Assembly: GCF_000725885.1 (NCBI RefSeq)
Contig: NZ_JODR01000007.1
Location: 62,001 to 126,000 of the forward strand
DNA length: 64,000 bases
From: Streptomyces albus subsp. albus
Lineage (GTDB): Bacteria > Actinomycetota > Actinomycetes > Streptomycetales > Streptomycetaceae
Reading direction: 5' to 3'
Both the position numbers and the translations under genes were made by a program. Shown here one piece after another: positions 16,201 to 24,861 of the stretch. A model generated the notes under the pieces. It made no database searches. It was not told the origin of the DNA and saw only the letters and a program-made list of their open reading frames with translations. Positions within the stretch are counted from its first letter, which is position 1, and the number at the start of each line of letters is the position of its first letter.

Positions 16201-17892
16201 GCAGGACGCCGGCGTGGGCTCCAGCAGGTTGCCCTGCGGGCCCAGCGGGGAGTGCAGGGAGGTGACCAGTTCCTCGCGGATGGCGTCCAGCGGCGGGTTG
16301 GTGACCTGCGCGAACAGCTGGGTGAAGTAGTCGAAGATCAGCCGCGGCCGGGTGGAGAGCGCCGCGATGGGCGAGTCGGTGCCCATGGAACCGATGGGCT
16401 CGGCACCGGTGCGGGCCATCGGCGCGAGGAGGACCCGCAGTTCCTCCTCGGTGTAGCCGAAGGTCTGCTGGCGGCGGGCGACGGAGGCGTGGGTGTGCAC
16501 GATGTGCTCGCGCTCGGGCAGGTCCGCCAGGTCGACGAGGCCGGCGTCCAGCCACTCCTGGTAGGGGTGTTCGGCCGCGAGGGCGGCCTTGATCTCGTCG
16601 TCCTCGATGATGCGGCGCTCGGCGGTGTCCACCAGGAACATCCGGCCGGGCTGGAGGCGGCCCTTGCGCACCACCCTGGCGGGGTCGATGTCGAGGACGC
16701 CGACCTCGGAGGCGAGGACGACGAGTCCGTCGTCGGTGACCCAGTAGCGGCCGGGGCGCAGCCCGTTGCGGTCGAGAACGGCGCCGACCTGGACGCCGTC
16801 GGTGAAGGTGACGCAGGCGGGGCCGTCCCAGGGCTCCATCATCGTGGAGTGGTACTGGTAGAAGGCGCGGCGGGCGGGGTCCATGGAGTCCTGCGACTCG
16901 GCGGACTCCCACGCCTCGGGCACCATCATCAGCACCGAGTGCGGCAGCGAACGGCCGCCCAGGTGGAGGAGTTCCAGCACCTCGTCGAAGGTGGCCGAGT
17001 CGGAGGCGCCCTCGGTGCAGACGGGGAAGATCCGCTCCAGCGTCTCGTGGCCGCCGAACAGCTCCGACCTCAGCTGCGACTCGCGGGCCCGCATCCAGTT
17101 GCGGTTGCCCTGCACGGTGTTGATCTCGCCGTTGTGGGCGACGAACCGGTAGGGGTGGGCCAGCGGCCAGCTCGGGAAGGTGTTGGTGGAGAACCGCGAG
17201 TGGACCAGCGCGATGGCGGTGGCGAAGCGCCGGTCGGACAGGTCGGGGAAGAACGGCTCCAGCTGCCCGGTGGTCAGCATGCCCTTGTAGACGAGGGTGC
17301 GGGCGGACAGCGAGGGGAAGTAGACGCCGGCCTCGCGCTCGGCGCGCTTGCGCAGGACGAACGCCGGCCGGTCCAGCGCGATGCCCTCGCGCTCGCCCTC
17401 GGCGTCGGTGACGAACAGCTGGCGGAAGGTGGGCATGGTGGCGCGGGCGCCGGGGCCGAGCAGCCCGGGTGCGACGGGCACCTCGCGCCAGCCGAGGACG
17501 GTGAGCCCCTCTTCGGACGCCAGCGTCTCGATGCGTGAGACGGCTGCGGCGGTGGCCTCGGCGTCGTCGTCCTCGTGGGGCAGGAAGGCGGTACCAACCG
17601 CGTACTTCCCGGCCTCGGGCAGGGTGAACGGGACGTTCTCGCGCAGGAACGCGTCCGGGATCTGGAGCAGGATTCCGGCGCCGTCACCGGTGTCGGGGTC
17701 GGACCCCGTGGCGCCCCGGTGCTCAAGATTGCGCAGCACGGTCAGCGCCTTGTCGACCAGATCGTGACTGGCCTCGCCGGTCAGGGTCGCCACGAAGCCG
17801 ACACCGCAGGCGTCATGCTCGTATCGGGGGTCGTACATCCCCTGCTTGGCAGGGCGGTGGGCGGCCCAGTCCGCTGTCGGCACAGCACGCAT
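13243..17892 (-). CDS. gltB: Glutamate synthase, large subunit
   Basis: The 1549-aa alpha subunit has the usual length and order. A 28-residue propeptide precedes Cys29 in [10 protein letters not shown], the N-terminal nucleophile of the glutaminase domain. A central domain follows, then the FMN-binding synthase domain ([32 protein letters not shown]), the 3Fe-4S Cys set in [15 protein letters not shown], and the GXGXG beta-helix domain near the end ([20 protein letters not shown]). It makes glutamate from glutamine and 2-oxoglutarate with GltD. The ATG at 17892 has GGGAGC 5 bases upstream and gives the normal propeptide. A GlnR-like half box lies about 70-85 bases upstream. Confidence 0.97.
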   Translation of the reverse strand: MRAVPTADWAAHRPAKQGMYDPRYEHDACGVGFVATLTGEASHDLVDKALTVLRNLEHRGATGSDPDTGDGAGILLQIPDAFLRENVPFTLPEAGKYAVGTAFLPHEDDDAEATAAAVSRIETLASEEGLTVLGWREVPVAPGLLGPGARATMPTFRQLFVTDAEGEREGIALDRPAFVLRKRAEREAGVYFPSLSARTLVYKGMLTTGQLEPFFPDLSDRRFATAIALVHSRFSTNTFPSWPLAHPYRFVAHNGEINTVQGNRNWMRARESQLRSELFGGHETLERIFPVCTEGASDSATFDEVLELLHLGGRSLPHSVLMMVPEAWESAESQDSMDPARRAFYQYHSTMMEPWDGPACVTFTDGVQVGAVLDRNGLRPGRYWVTDDGLVVLASEVGVLDIDPARVVRKGRLQPGRMFLVDTAERRIIEDDEIKAALAAEHPYQEWLDAGLVDLADLPEREHIVHTHASVARRQQTFGYTEEELRVLLAPMARTGAEPIGSMGTDSPIAALSTRPRLIFDYFTQLFAQVTNPPLDAIREELVTSLHSPLGPQGNLLEPTPASCRSVTLPFPVIDNDELAKLIHANADGDMPGFKSATLSGLYRVAEGGDGLAARIEEICAEADAAIEAGARLIVLSDRHSDAEHAPIPSLLLTSAVHHHLIRTKQRTQVGLLVEAGDVREVHHVALLIGYGAAAVNPYLAMESVEDLVRAGTFLPGAPGTPGPGGTEPGEQLAPEQAIRNLIYALGKGVLKVMSKMGISTVASYRGAQVFEAVGLDQAFVDRYFHGTTTKIGGAGLDVIAQEVAARHAKAYPASGIAPAHRTLDIGGEYQWRREGEPHLFDPETVFRLQHSTRQRRYDIFKQYTRRVDEQSERLMTLRGLFSFKSGRPSIPVEEVEPASEIVKRFSTGAMSYGSISQEAHETLAIAMNQLGGKSNTGEGGEDPERLYDPARRSAIKQVASGRFGVTSEYLVNADDIQIKMAQGAKPGEGGQLPGHKVYPWVARTRHSTPGVGLISPPPHHDIYSIEDLAQLIHDLKNANPAARIHVKLVSEVGVGTVAAGVSKAHADVVLISGHDGGTGASPLTSLKHAGGPWELGLAETQQTLLLNGLRDRIVVQTDGQLKTGRDVVIAALLGAEEFGFATAPLVVSGCVMMRVCHLDTCPVGIATQNPTLRSRYSGKAEYVVNFFEFIAEEVRELLAELGFRTLEEAVGHAELLDTSRAVDHWKAQGFDLAPLLHVPELPDGAVLHQATAQDHGLEKALDNQLIKLAADALQADTAEAAQPVRAQIAIRNTNRTVGTMLGHEVTKKFGGAGLPDDTIDLTFTGSAGQSFGAFVPRGITLRLEGDANDYVGKGLSGGRIIVRPDRGADHLAEYSTIAGNTLAYGATGGEIFLRGRVGERFCVRNSGALVVSEGVGDHGCEYMTGGAAVVLGSTGRNFGAGMSGGVAYVVDLDPGHVNAGLRGAVEDLTDEDRTWLHEVVRRHQEETGSTVAAALLADWDGPEGAARRFRKVLPATYKAVLAAKDAAERAGLSETETHEKMMEAATHG

Positions 17893-18168
17893 CGGCAGCT
17901 CCCGTCGTCTCGTGGCAGTGGTACGTACCGAGGGACGACGTTGGCCCTCATATGGCTGAAATGTTCGTGCAGGTTACATGGTCGGCGACTTCCCGGAAAG
18001 TGGAAGCCATGTCTCGCCATGTGGACGCGGAGAACGTCACTCCAACGGACCGCGCACAGAGGCGTCCGGTTACGCCGACGCGGCAACACCGGCCCTTATG
18101 GGACCGGCGGGACCTGCACAGTGGGTTCGGGGCTGGGGTCGGCCCCGTGAAGAACGAGCGGATTTTCC

Positions 18169-18188
18169 CTCGCGCGTCGTCGCGCGAG
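18169..18188. repeat. Short perfect inverted repeat in the gltB upstream region
   Basis: CTCGCGCG (18169-18176) and CGCGCGAG (18181-18188) are exact 8-bp arms around TCGT, flanked by TTTTCC and AAAC. It may be a terminator for transcription from 18620, 430 bases away, or chance in GC-rich DNA. Confidence 0.5.
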
Positions 18189-18468
18189 AAACAGATCGCC
18201 GCGGCGTCGTTGCCGACGGCGTTACGGACTAATGCCCGCCCCGGCGCACGATGAAACCGCCGGGTAACACGCGGATCATGCACCGGGACCCGCCCACCGT
18301 GCTGTGACCTGCGCCACTGCCGACGGAAAGAAGCGGGTGCGACGACCCCTCCCGGGGCGGCGCCGGCCCCGTACGCGCCCCCGCCGCACCCGCCCTGCCC
18401 CCCTTGTGAGCGAGCCGGCCGGCAGCGGCCCGACGGCTCCCGGGACCCGCCCCGGACCGGCCACGGGG

Positions 18469-18509
18469 AAGTGCACGGTGGCGAGGGGAAAGTGCACGGT
18501 GGCGAGGGG
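18469..18509. repeat. 21-bp direct duplication containing GTGCAC
   Basis: The 20-base word AAGTGCACGGTGGCGAGGGG is present at 18469-18488 and again at 18490-18509. Each copy holds the palindrome GTGCAC. It lies about 110 bases beyond the stop of the gene at 18620. Confidence 0.75.
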
Positions 18510-18619
18510 CACCAGCCCCCGGCCCCTCACCACCGGCCGTCACGGAAAAACCGGCCACTACGCGCCGGGGCCGACGCCGGGCACAACCCGGCGCCGGCCC
18601 CGGGCGCATGCCCCCGCCG

Positions 18620-19279
18620 CTACCGCTGCCCCGCCTGCAGCACGGCGAACACCCCGCGGGCCCGGGAGCCGTCGGGCGACTGCCAGGCACCCGAGACGTG
18701 CCCGGCCGCGCCCTGCTCAGGCACCTGCGGCCCGTCCGGGGCGGGCCGCAGGACGCGGTGCAGACGCAGGACCGTACCCTGCGCGGTGGCCAGCTCGGTG
18801 CCGGCCTGGTCGTCGACGCCGGCGGCGAAGTCCGCGGCGGGCGGCACGGCGCCCGTATGGGAGACGGTGATCTCCCGGTCGGGGGCGTCGCTGACGTTCT
18901 GGTCCTGAGCCGTCGCCCGCCCCTCGAACAGAGCCAGCAACTGGGCGACCAGCACCGGATCGTGGCACCCGTCGTACACCCAGCGCCGCCCCAGCACGCC
19001 GTGCTCCATGGTGCCCACGAGGGCGTGCTCCGCCCCCTCCAGCGGGGCGCCCCGGTAGGTGAGCGGCACCAGATAGGTGGCCGGTTCGGCGCCGGAGGCG
19101 TCGTTGACCACGATGAACTCCATCCCGACCTCGCCCTCCGGGTCGTCCAGCCGGAACCCTCCGGCATTGACCGGCTCGGGCCCGTCCACACCCCCGCGGT
19201 ACCACGGACGCGAGGGCAGCCACGCGGTCAGGAGCTCCAGTTTGGTCGGCTTGAGAACGGTCTGGTGGATCACGGCCAT
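18620..19279 (-). CDS. Maltokinase N-terminal cap-like protein, stand-alone
   Basis: The 219-aa product (KLELLTAWLPSRPWYRG, FRLDDPEGEVGMEFIVV, YLVPLTYRGAPLEGAEHALV, EHGVLGRRWVYDGCHDPV) matches the N-terminal cap of mycobacterial/streptomycete maltokinase (Pep2) and not the kinase domain. Proteins of this size in Streptomyces are often annotated as glucan-branching-related or maltokinase-cap proteins. In maltokinase the cap contributes to substrate binding in the trehalose-to-glycogen GlgE pathway; a solo cap has no known enzymatic role and no GlgE or TreS gene is nearby. The ATG at 19279 follows GGAAAGGA. It appears to be a single-gene unit. Confidence 0.72.
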   Translation of the reverse strand: MAVIHQTVLKPTKLELLTAWLPSRPWYRGGVDGPEPVNAGGFRLDDPEGEVGMEFIVVNDASGAEPATYLVPLTYRGAPLEGAEHALVGTMEHGVLGRRWVYDGCHDPVLVAQLLALFEGRATAQDQNVSDAPDREITVSHTGAVPPAADFAAGVDDQAGTELATAQGTVLRLHRVLRPAPDGPQVPEQGAAGHVSGAWQSPDGSRARGVFAVLQAGQR

Positions 19280-19636
19280 GTCGAGGATTCCTTTCCATCA
19301 CACCCCAACGAGCCCCCACACCTTCCCATCCCCCGACCCCCGCGGGGCAGCCCGGTGCACACCGCCGGCCATCCCGACAGCACCAGCGGGGCTTCCACTG
19401 CACGGCTCGGCCAAGAGATGAACTCGCAGAGCGCACGGACTCTGGGCGGGGACGTGATCAACGGCGCTGCGTTCTCATAGCGGCCACACCTGGGGCACAG
19501 GCTGCGAGCGTCTGCGGCACGTAGCTCCGATCCCATCCGCGCGTCCGGCCGGCGCGCCCTACAGCCCCCCTCCCCTGACGATCGAGCCAAGCTTGCTCAC
19601 ATGTCCCGGTCACGCGAGTGACGGAAAGCGGCGGAG

Positions 19637-19676
19637 ACAGGTGACCAACGTGCTGCAAGCGTTGCCGGCCACCTGT
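19637..19676. repeat. Nested inverted repeat (stem-loop)
   Basis: The outer arms ACAGGTG (19637-19643) and CACCTGT (19670-19676) enclose inner arms CAACG (19646-19650) and CGTTG (19660-19664). It lies 220 bases before the small membrane protein gene. It may be a terminator or a regulatory RNA hairpin. Confidence 0.55.
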
Positions 19677-19769
19677 CCACTTTCGGGGTGGGTACGCCGC
19701 ACGGAGGCAGACGCGGGCGTCACAAGAAACACCGCCGTCAAACCGCGTAGATTCTTGGGCAGCGCTCCC

Positions 19770-19785
19770 TTGACTGATCGGTCAA
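19770..19785. promoter_or_regulatory. 16-bp palindrome, TetR-operator-like
   Basis: TTGAC (19770-19774), TGATCG, GTCAA (19781-19785): a near-perfect palindrome with one mismatched pair and a GATC core, about 110 bases before the ATG at 19896. Size and symmetry fit a TetR-type site, but no TetR gene is in the window. Confidence 0.5.
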
Positions 19786-19895
19786 CACCAAACTGTCATC
19801 TCCCTGCGTACGTGCTGGTCGCGTGGTGAACACAGGCGTCACCCGTACATCCGGGGCCGCCCTGCGGGAATCATCCAAGAAGGGCAGGAAATAGC

Positions 19896-20117
19896 ATGCT
19901 CCCCGGCGTCATTGGAATACTGCTCGTTCTCGTCGGCCTTCCCCTTGGGTTGAACTACAAAGGCCTGACCGGAAAGTATTTCCACCATTTGTCCCGGACT
20001 CACTACACACGTCCCAGTGCCCAACCGTGGAACATTCGTCTCGTGGGGTGGGCGGCGGTACTGATCGGTGTCTGTGGAATTGTCGGCGGGTTTTCCGGCG
20101 CGTTGACTGCCTCCTGA
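19896..20117 (+). CDS. Small two-helix membrane protein
   Basis: The 73-aa product is an N-terminal hydrophobic helix (MLPGVIGILLVLVGLPLG), a polar loop of about 28 residues with several aromatics and basic residues (GLTGKYFHHLSRTHYTRP), and a second hydrophobic helix (LVGWAAVLIGVCGIVGGFSG). AGGAAA lies 6 bases before the ATG. Codon third positions are less GC-biased than in neighbours. I do not recognise a family; small proteins with this layout are common in Streptomyces. It stands alone between divergent and convergent neighbours. Confidence 0.72.
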   Translation: MLPGVIGILLVLVGLPLGLNYKGLTGKYFHHLSRTHYTRPSAQPWNIRLVGWAAVLIGVCGIVGGFSGALTAS

Positions 20118-20276
20118 CCCGCGACTCAGCATCCTCCGGGCTCGGACTTGACCACCCTCCGCGCAATCGACGCGCCCCGGAGGAGCCACCGACCCCACTC
20201 GCCCGGGTCGCGGGAGTCGCCGATGGTGCCGGTCGGCATCCGGGCGGTCGGCATCCGTGCGGCGCGACGGGAGCCG

Positions 20277-21008
20277 CTATCCGACGGCGACGCCGAAGAG
20301 GGTGCCCAGGCCGTAGGTGACGCCCGCTGCCGCGGCGCCCAGGCCGAGCTGGCGCAGGCCGCTGTACCACCAAGGGCGGGCGGTGACGCGGGCGACGACG
20401 GCGCCGCAGACGAACAGGCCGATCAGCGCCAGCACGACGGCGGGCCACAGGGCGGTGGTGCCGAAGAGGTACGGGAGGACGGGGAGGACGGCGCCCAGGG
20501 AGAAGGACAGGAACGAGGAGACGGCCGCGACGGTGGGCGAGGGCAGGTCGGCGGGGTCGATGCCCAGCTCTTCCCGGGCGTGTATCTCCAGCGCCTGCTC
20601 CGGGTCGCGGTGCAGCTGTTCGGCGACCTGGAGGGCCAGGTCGGCGTCGACGCCGCGTGCCTCGTACAGCGCGGCGAGTTCCTTGATCTCCTCGCCGGGG
20701 CTGCGCCGCAGCTCACGCCGTTCGATCTCCAGCTCGGCCAGGACGAGTTCGCGCTGGGAGGCGACGGAGGTGTACTCGCCGGCGGCCATGGAGAAGGCGC
20801 CGGCGGCCAGCCCGGCGAGGCCGGAGATCACGATGGTCTGCGGGGAGGCCGCGCTTCCCGCCACGCCGGTCATCAGCCCGAGGTTGGAGACCAGTCCGTC
20901 CATCGCGCCGAAGACGGCGGGCCGCAGCCAGCCGCCGTTGACGTCGCGGTGGGTGTGGTTGTCGCGGTGGGCGACGTGGGTCGGGTCCGAGACCCCGGCT
21001 TCGGACAT
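20277..21008 (-). CDS. VIT1/CCC1 family transporter
   Basis: A 243-aa protein of the VIT1/CCC1 family. Helix 1 and 2 contain VFGAMDGLVSNLGLMTGVAG and SGLAGLAAGAFSMAAGEYTS with the conserved Asp, Met and Glu/Tyr residues of the metal path. A soluble helical segment (ELEIERRELRRSPGEEIKEL to EELGIDP), the family's metal-binding domain, follows, then three C-terminal helices. Family members move Fe(II) or Mn(II) with proton antiport, usually out of the cytoplasm in bacteria. The His-rich N-terminus (HVAHRDNHTHRD) may bind metal. Start ATG at 21008. It precedes nothing it is clearly co-transcribed with. Confidence 0.9.
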   Translation of the reverse strand: MSEAGVSDPTHVAHRDNHTHRDVNGGWLRPAVFGAMDGLVSNLGLMTGVAGSAASPQTIVISGLAGLAAGAFSMAAGEYTSVASQRELVLAELEIERRELRRSPGEEIKELAALYEARGVDADLALQVAEQLHRDPEQALEIHAREELGIDPADLPSPTVAAVSSFLSFSLGAVLPVLPYLFGTTALWPAVVLALIGLFVCGAVVARVTARPWWYSGLRQLGLGAAAAGVTYGLGTLFGVAVG

Positions 21009-21134
21009 GGCCGGTTGGGCTCCTTACGTTTCGGACAGCGTCGGACGGCGTCGGACCGTGCGCCCTTCGGGCGCGCGCTGACGTTCGAAGAGTAGGCACG
21101 AAACGCCCCGGGCTGCCAGCAAGGAAGGCCGTAC

Positions 21135-21524
21135 TTACCCCGTTGACCTGCGGTTTTCCTCGGAGCCCTGTTCGGCGGCGGCCTTCCGGAGCGCCTGGTC
21201 CAGTTCGTCGACGACGATGTCCTCCCGGTCCAGCCGGCCCGTCCGGTAGGCGGCGCGGCCGACCATGTGGGCGGCCACCGGGGAGGTCGTCAGCTGGAAG
21301 AGGCCGACCAGCAGCAGGATGCCCAGGTCGACGGCGCTGCGCAGCCACAGTCCCGAGCCGATCAGGACCAGCAGCAGGCCGAAGGACTGCGGTTTGGTCG
21401 CGGCGTGCATCCGGGTGAGGACGTCGGGCAGCCGGACCAGCCCGATACCGGCGACCACGCACAGCAGCGCGCCGGCCAGCATGAAGCAGGCGCCCGCCAC
21501 ATCGGCCACCACGGTCCAGCTCAT
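21135..21524 (-). CDS. mnhG: Mrp antiporter subunit G
   Basis: The 129-aa product has three hydrophobic helices with the MnhG/PhaG signature LVRLPDVLTRMHAATKPQSFG and QLTTSPVAAHMVGRAAYRTG. It is the last subunit of the multi-subunit Na+(K+)/H+ antiporter in the plasma membrane. A charged C-terminal tail of about 30 residues follows. The ATG at 21524 overlaps the mnhF stop (ATGA), so the longer frame to 22043 was rejected. Confidence 0.93.
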   Translation of the reverse strand: MSWTVVADVAGACFMLAGALLCVVAGIGLVRLPDVLTRMHAATKPQSFGLLLVLIGSGLWLRSAVDLGILLLVGLFQLTTSPVAAHMVGRAAYRTGRLDREDIVVDELDQALRKAAAEQGSEENRRSTG

Positions 21525-21919
21525 CGCACCTCCCCGGGTCCGCCCGACTCCTCGCCGGTGTCCTGGCTCTCGTCCACGTCCCCCGTACCGGCCTCGTCGC
21601 GCAGCGCCATGAAGCGGGCGACGCCGACGGAGCCGGTGAAGCCGAGGAAGGAGAGGACGAGCAGGACGGGCAGGTAGAAGGCGTTGCCCTGCACGGCCGT
21701 CTGCACACCGACCCCGGCCATCACCACGGCGACCAGCGCGTCCAGTGCGACGGCGCGGTCCAGAGTGGTGGGACCGAGCACCAGCCGCAGGGTGACCATC
21801 AGTCCGGCGCCGACCAGCAGGGCGGCGATCACGACCGCTGTCACGTCGTAGGCGCTCAGCTCCGTGCCCGCCGCCAGCGGTCGGGCTCCCGCACCCACCG
21901 CAGTCGGCCGAAGAGCCAT
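21521..21919 (-). CDS. mnhF: Mrp antiporter subunit F
   Basis: The 132-aa product has three transmembrane helices and the MnhF signature LRLVLGPTTLDRAVALDALV, then FYLPVLLVLSFLGFTGSVGVARF. The N-terminus is about 20 residues longer than usual and the C-terminus is acidic. The start at ATG 21919 lies 2 bases past the mnhE stop with GGGGGTGAG upstream; its own stop overlaps the mnhG start. Confidence 0.92.
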   Translation of the reverse strand: MALRPTAVGAGARPLAAGTELSAYDVTAVVIAALLVGAGLMVTLRLVLGPTTLDRAVALDALVAVVMAGVGVQTAVQGNAFYLPVLLVLSFLGFTGSVGVARFMALRDEAGTGDVDESQDTGEESGGPGEVR

Positions 21920-21921
21920 GC

Positions 21922-22506
21922 TCACCCCCACCGGCCGAACACCTCCTCGACGTCCCCGGCGGCACGGATGGCGTCGTTGTCCGCGCGGGTGCCGAACGCC
22001 GCGACGACGCGGGCCTCCAGCCGCAGCGCGTCCTGCCGCGCACGCCGGCGGTCGGCCTCCCGCTCGGCGCCCAGCACGTGCAGGTAGAGGATGCCCGCCC
22101 GCCGGTCCACCTCCAGGACGGTGCTGCCGGGCACGGCGGTGACGGCGACCGCGGTGGCCGTCATCATCAGATCGCCGGGGCAGCGCATCCGCACCCCCAG
22201 CACGGCGCAGCGGGGGCGTCCGGGCCCGAGGATGTAGCGGTTGATGCGCCAGCTGGAGACCACCATGTCCAGGGCGAAGCGGGCGGTGAAGCGCAGGATG
22301 CCCAGCGGATGGGCGCGGGCCTGCTTCTCGATGGGCGGCAGCGGGAAGACCAGCACGACGAACAGGGCGACGACGACGCCGGTGACGATGTTCGCCGGGG
22401 TGGGGGTGCCCCACAGCAGCATCCACAGCAGTGTCAGTCCGCTCACCATGGGCCACTGCGTGGCGCGCAGCCTGCTGGTCTCGGGCAGCCGTTGGGGAGA
22501 GGTCAT
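21922..22506 (-). CDS. mnhE: Mrp antiporter subunit E
   Basis: The 194-aa product matches MnhE: two N-terminal helices (LLWMLLWGTPTPANIVTGVV), then FTARFALDMVVSSWRINRYIL and the soluble domain PGSTVLEVDRRAGILYLHVL. The start at ATG 22506 overlaps the mnhD stop (ATGA). MnhE is needed for assembly of the Mrp complex. The C-terminal 45 residues are Arg/Ala-rich and longer than in Bacillus MrpE. Confidence 0.92.
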   Translation of the reverse strand: MTSPQRLPETSRLRATQWPMVSGLTLLWMLLWGTPTPANIVTGVVVALFVVLVFPLPPIEKQARAHPLGILRFTARFALDMVVSSWRINRYILGPGRPRCAVLGVRMRCPGDLMMTATAVAVTAVPGSTVLEVDRRAGILYLHVLGAEREADRRRARQDALRLEARVVAAFGTRADNDAIRAAGDVEEVFGRWG

Positions 22507-24194
22507 CCTTCTCTCACCGCCTCCACATAGGGGGTGCGTGCGATCAGTTCGTCGGCGGCGCGGTCGGTCAGCCCGAACAGGGGGCCGGCCAGGACGGTGA
22601 AGGCCAGTCCGAACAGGACCAGCGCCCCGGTGGCGGCGGTCATGCTCAGCGGCAGGGTGGCGCTGGTGGTGATCTCCTGGCCGCCGAAGGTGGCGGCGCC
22701 CCCGCTGCGGGTGAGGATCGGGCGCCGGCGCGGCGGGCGGCGCCGGCGGGGGCGGTGCGTGGAGTCGGCCTCGTCCGGGCCGGTGTCGTCCTCCTCGGCG
22801 CCCTCCAGCACGGTGCCGGCCGCGCACATCTCGGGGGTGGGCGCGCGCCAGAACGCGAGGTTCCACGCCTTGGCGAGGGCGTAGAGGGTCAGCAGGCTGG
22901 TGGCCGTACCGCCCGCCACCAGCACATAGGCGAGAGCTCCTCCGTCGGCGACGCCGGCCCGCAGCAGTCCGAGTTTGCCGAGGAAGCCGGAGAGCGGGGG
23001 GATGCCGGCGAGGTTCATGGCGGGGACGAAGAACATGACGGCCAGCAGCGGGGAGAGCCGTGCCAGCCCGCCGAGGCTCTGCAGGTCCGTGGTGCCGCTG
23101 CGGCGTTCGATCAGCCCGGCCACCAGGAACAGGGTCGTCTGGACGGTGATGTGGTGGGCGACGTAGAAGACGGCGCCGGAGATGCCGCCGTGGGTGGCCA
23201 GTCCGATGCCGAAGACCATGTAGCCCATGTGGCTGACGAGGGTGAAGGACAGCAGCCGTTTGAGGTCGGTCTGGGCGACGGCGCCCAGGATGCCGACGAG
23301 CAGGGACAGCAGCGCGAGCGTCATCAGCACGTCGCCGACCCGGTGCCCGGGGAAGAGCAGCGTCTGGGTGCGCAGTATCGCGTAGACGCCGACCTTCGTC
23401 AGCAGCCCGGCGAAGACGGCGGTGACGGGCGCGGGCGCGGTCGGGTACGAGTCGGGCAGCCAGGCCGCCATCGGGAAGACGGCGGCCTTGATGGCGAAGA
23501 CGCCCAGCAGCGCGATCTGGATGACCATGCCGACGCTGTCGGGCAACGCGTCGAGCCGGGCGGGCAGCTGCGCCATGGTGACCGTGCCGGCGGCGGCGTA
23601 CACCAGGGCGACGGCGGCCAGGAAGAGCATGGACGACAGCAGCGAGACGATCGCGTAGATGGCGCCCGCGCGGATACGGGCCTGGGTACCGCCGATGGTC
23701 ATGAGGACGTAGCTGGCGGTCAGCATCAGCTCGAAACCGACGTACAGGTTGAACAGATCGCCTGCCAGGAAGGTGTCCGAGACCCCGGCGACCAGCACCA
23801 GATAGGACGGGTGGAAGACGGACAGCGGAGTGGTCTCGTCGTTGTCGGCCATGCCCTGGCCCACCGAGTAGACCAGCACGCACAGGGTCACGGACGAGGA
23901 GATCACGAGCATCAGCGCCGACAGCCGGTCGGCGACCAGCACGATCCCCACCGGCGGCGCCCAGCCGCCCGCGAACATCACCTGCGGGCCGTGCCGGTCG
24001 GCGGCCACCAGCAGCAGCAGCGAGACCACCAGTACGGCGGTCAGCACCGCCGCGCTGATGAACCGCTGCACCCGCTCCAGCCGGGCACCGATCGCCAGTT
24101 TCAGCCCGGCCGCGCACAGCGGCAGGATCACCGGCAGGGGCACCAGCCCGGCGGCGACGGCCGCGGCGGCGGGCGGTCCCGCCCCGCCGCTCAC
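22503..24194 (-). CDS. mnhD: Mrp antiporter subunit D
   Basis: A 563-aa NuoM/N-like antiporter subunit. About 14 helices include the proton-channel block IKAAVFPMAAWLPDSYPTAP followed by TKVGVYAILRTQTLLFPGHR, with the essential Lys residues, and LKRLLSFTLVSHMGYMVFGI. A hydrophilic loop of about 50 residues near the C-terminus (EEDDTGPDEADSTHRPRRRR) precedes a final helix; it is longer than in Bacillus MrpD. The GTG at 24194 follows GGGAGC and is the first start after the mnhC stop 34 bases away. Confidence 0.95.
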   Translation of the reverse strand: MSGGAGPPAAAAVAAGLVPLPVILPLCAAGLKLAIGARLERVQRFISAAVLTAVLVVSLLLLVAADRHGPQVMFAGGWAPPVGIVLVADRLSALMLVISSSVTLCVLVYSVGQGMADNDETTPLSVFHPSYLVLVAGVSDTFLAGDLFNLYVGFELMLTASYVLMTIGGTQARIRAGAIYAIVSLLSSMLFLAAVALVYAAAGTVTMAQLPARLDALPDSVGMVIQIALLGVFAIKAAVFPMAAWLPDSYPTAPAPVTAVFAGLLTKVGVYAILRTQTLLFPGHRVGDVLMTLALLSLLVGILGAVAQTDLKRLLSFTLVSHMGYMVFGIGLATHGGISGAVFYVAHHITVQTTLFLVAGLIERRSGTTDLQSLGGLARLSPLLAVMFFVPAMNLAGIPPLSGFLGKLGLLRAGVADGGALAYVLVAGGTATSLLTLYALAKAWNLAFWRAPTPEMCAAGTVLEGAEEDDTGPDEADSTHRPRRRRPPRRRPILTRSGGAATFGGQEITTSATLPLSMTAATGALVLFGLAFTVLAGPLFGLTDRAADELIARTPYVEAVREG

Positions 24195-24228
24195 CGTTCG
24201 GCTCCCGCCACGGGACGCGCGGCCCCGG

Positions 24229-24861
24229 TCACCGGTCGGCACCCAGAATGGTCTGCCACGGGTCGTCCTCCCCCAGGGTCTCCTCGGCGGTCTCCTCGGC
24301 CCGGGCCTGCCGGGCGCGGAAGGCCCGCGCGTCGGCCCGGGCCCGCCGGCGCATCTCCTTGTACCGGTCGCGTACGGTGCCCATCCGCTGGTAGGCGCTG
24401 TGTTCGCGGGCCGCCAGCTCCTCCTGGTCGTGGGCCAGGGCCCGGTATTCGAGGCGGTGTCTGCGGTAGGCGGCGCGCAGCCTCTCGCGTTCCTCGGCGT
24501 AGGTGGCGCGGCGTACGACGCGGATGTCCTCCATGTCGTCGGGCACGTCGTCGTTGCCCGAGTGCTGCCAGGAGCGGTAGGCCATGGTGACCAGGAACGC
24601 GGTGACGGCCAGGGTGATGACGATGGCCGTGAGGATGAACGCCTGCGGCAACGGGTCCGCCATGTCCTTCGGGTCGGAACCGGGATGGAGCAGCGCGGCC
24701 TGGCCTGCGGGGCCGGAGGTGGCCAGCACCAGCAGATTGACGCCGTTTCCGATGAGGACGGCGCCGAGCAGGATGCGGGTGAGGGGGCGGGCGAGCAGCA
24801 GTGCGGTGCCGGCGGCGAACAGCACGCCGCCGCACGCCACGAGAGCGAGCGTCGCACTCAT
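24229..24861 (-). CDS. mnhC: Mrp antiporter subunit C
   Basis: The first 110 residues are a NuoK-like three-helix subunit (LLARPLTRILLGAVLIGNGV, NLLVLATSG, DPLPQAFILTAIVITLAVTA). The remaining 100 residues are a charged, Arg/Glu/Ala-rich probable coiled coil (YAEERERLRAAYRRHRLEYR onwards) that Bacillus MrpC lacks. The total is 210 aa. The ATG at 24861 overlaps the mnhA stop (ATGA). Confidence 0.93.
   Translation of the reverse strand: MSATLALVACGGVLFAAGTALLLARPLTRILLGAVLIGNGVNLLVLATSGPAGQAALLHPGSDPKDMADPLPQAFILTAIVITLAVTAFLVTMAYRSWQHSGNDDVPDDMEDIRVVRRATYAEERERLRAAYRRHRLEYRALAHDQEELAAREHSAYQRMGTVRDRYKEMRRRARADARAFRARQARAEETAEETLGEDDPWQTILGADR

Larger units (their letters stand above)
17893..18619. 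other. 727-base intergenic region upstream of gltB
   Basis: No gene is supported; the open frames are Arg/Pro-rich shadows without family features. It holds the gltB promoter region with GTAAC and GAACA (minus strand, 17962-17977) spaced 6 apart, an inverted repeat at 18169-18188, and a 21-bp direct duplication at 18469-18509. The right end lies downstream of the minus-strand gene at 18620. Confidence 0.6.
19280..19895. other. 616-base divergent intergenic region
   Basis: It lies between the maltokinase-cap gene (minus) and the small membrane protein (plus). Open frames here lack start signals or family features. The region is less GC-rich than its surroundings at 19690-19895 and contains two palindromic elements, at 19637-19676 and 19770-19785, described separately. 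Confidence 0.55.

Noticed and set aside
13057..17538. Very long plus-strand open frames opposite gltB and gltD
   Set aside because: They are Gly/Val/Gln/Asp- and Arg-rich mirror images of real genes caused by high third-position GC, with no starts or motifs.
17781..18283. Small ORFs upstream of gltB on both strands
   Set aside because: No ribosome binding site, no recognisable pattern, and Arg/Pro-rich composition; more likely promoter and leader DNA.
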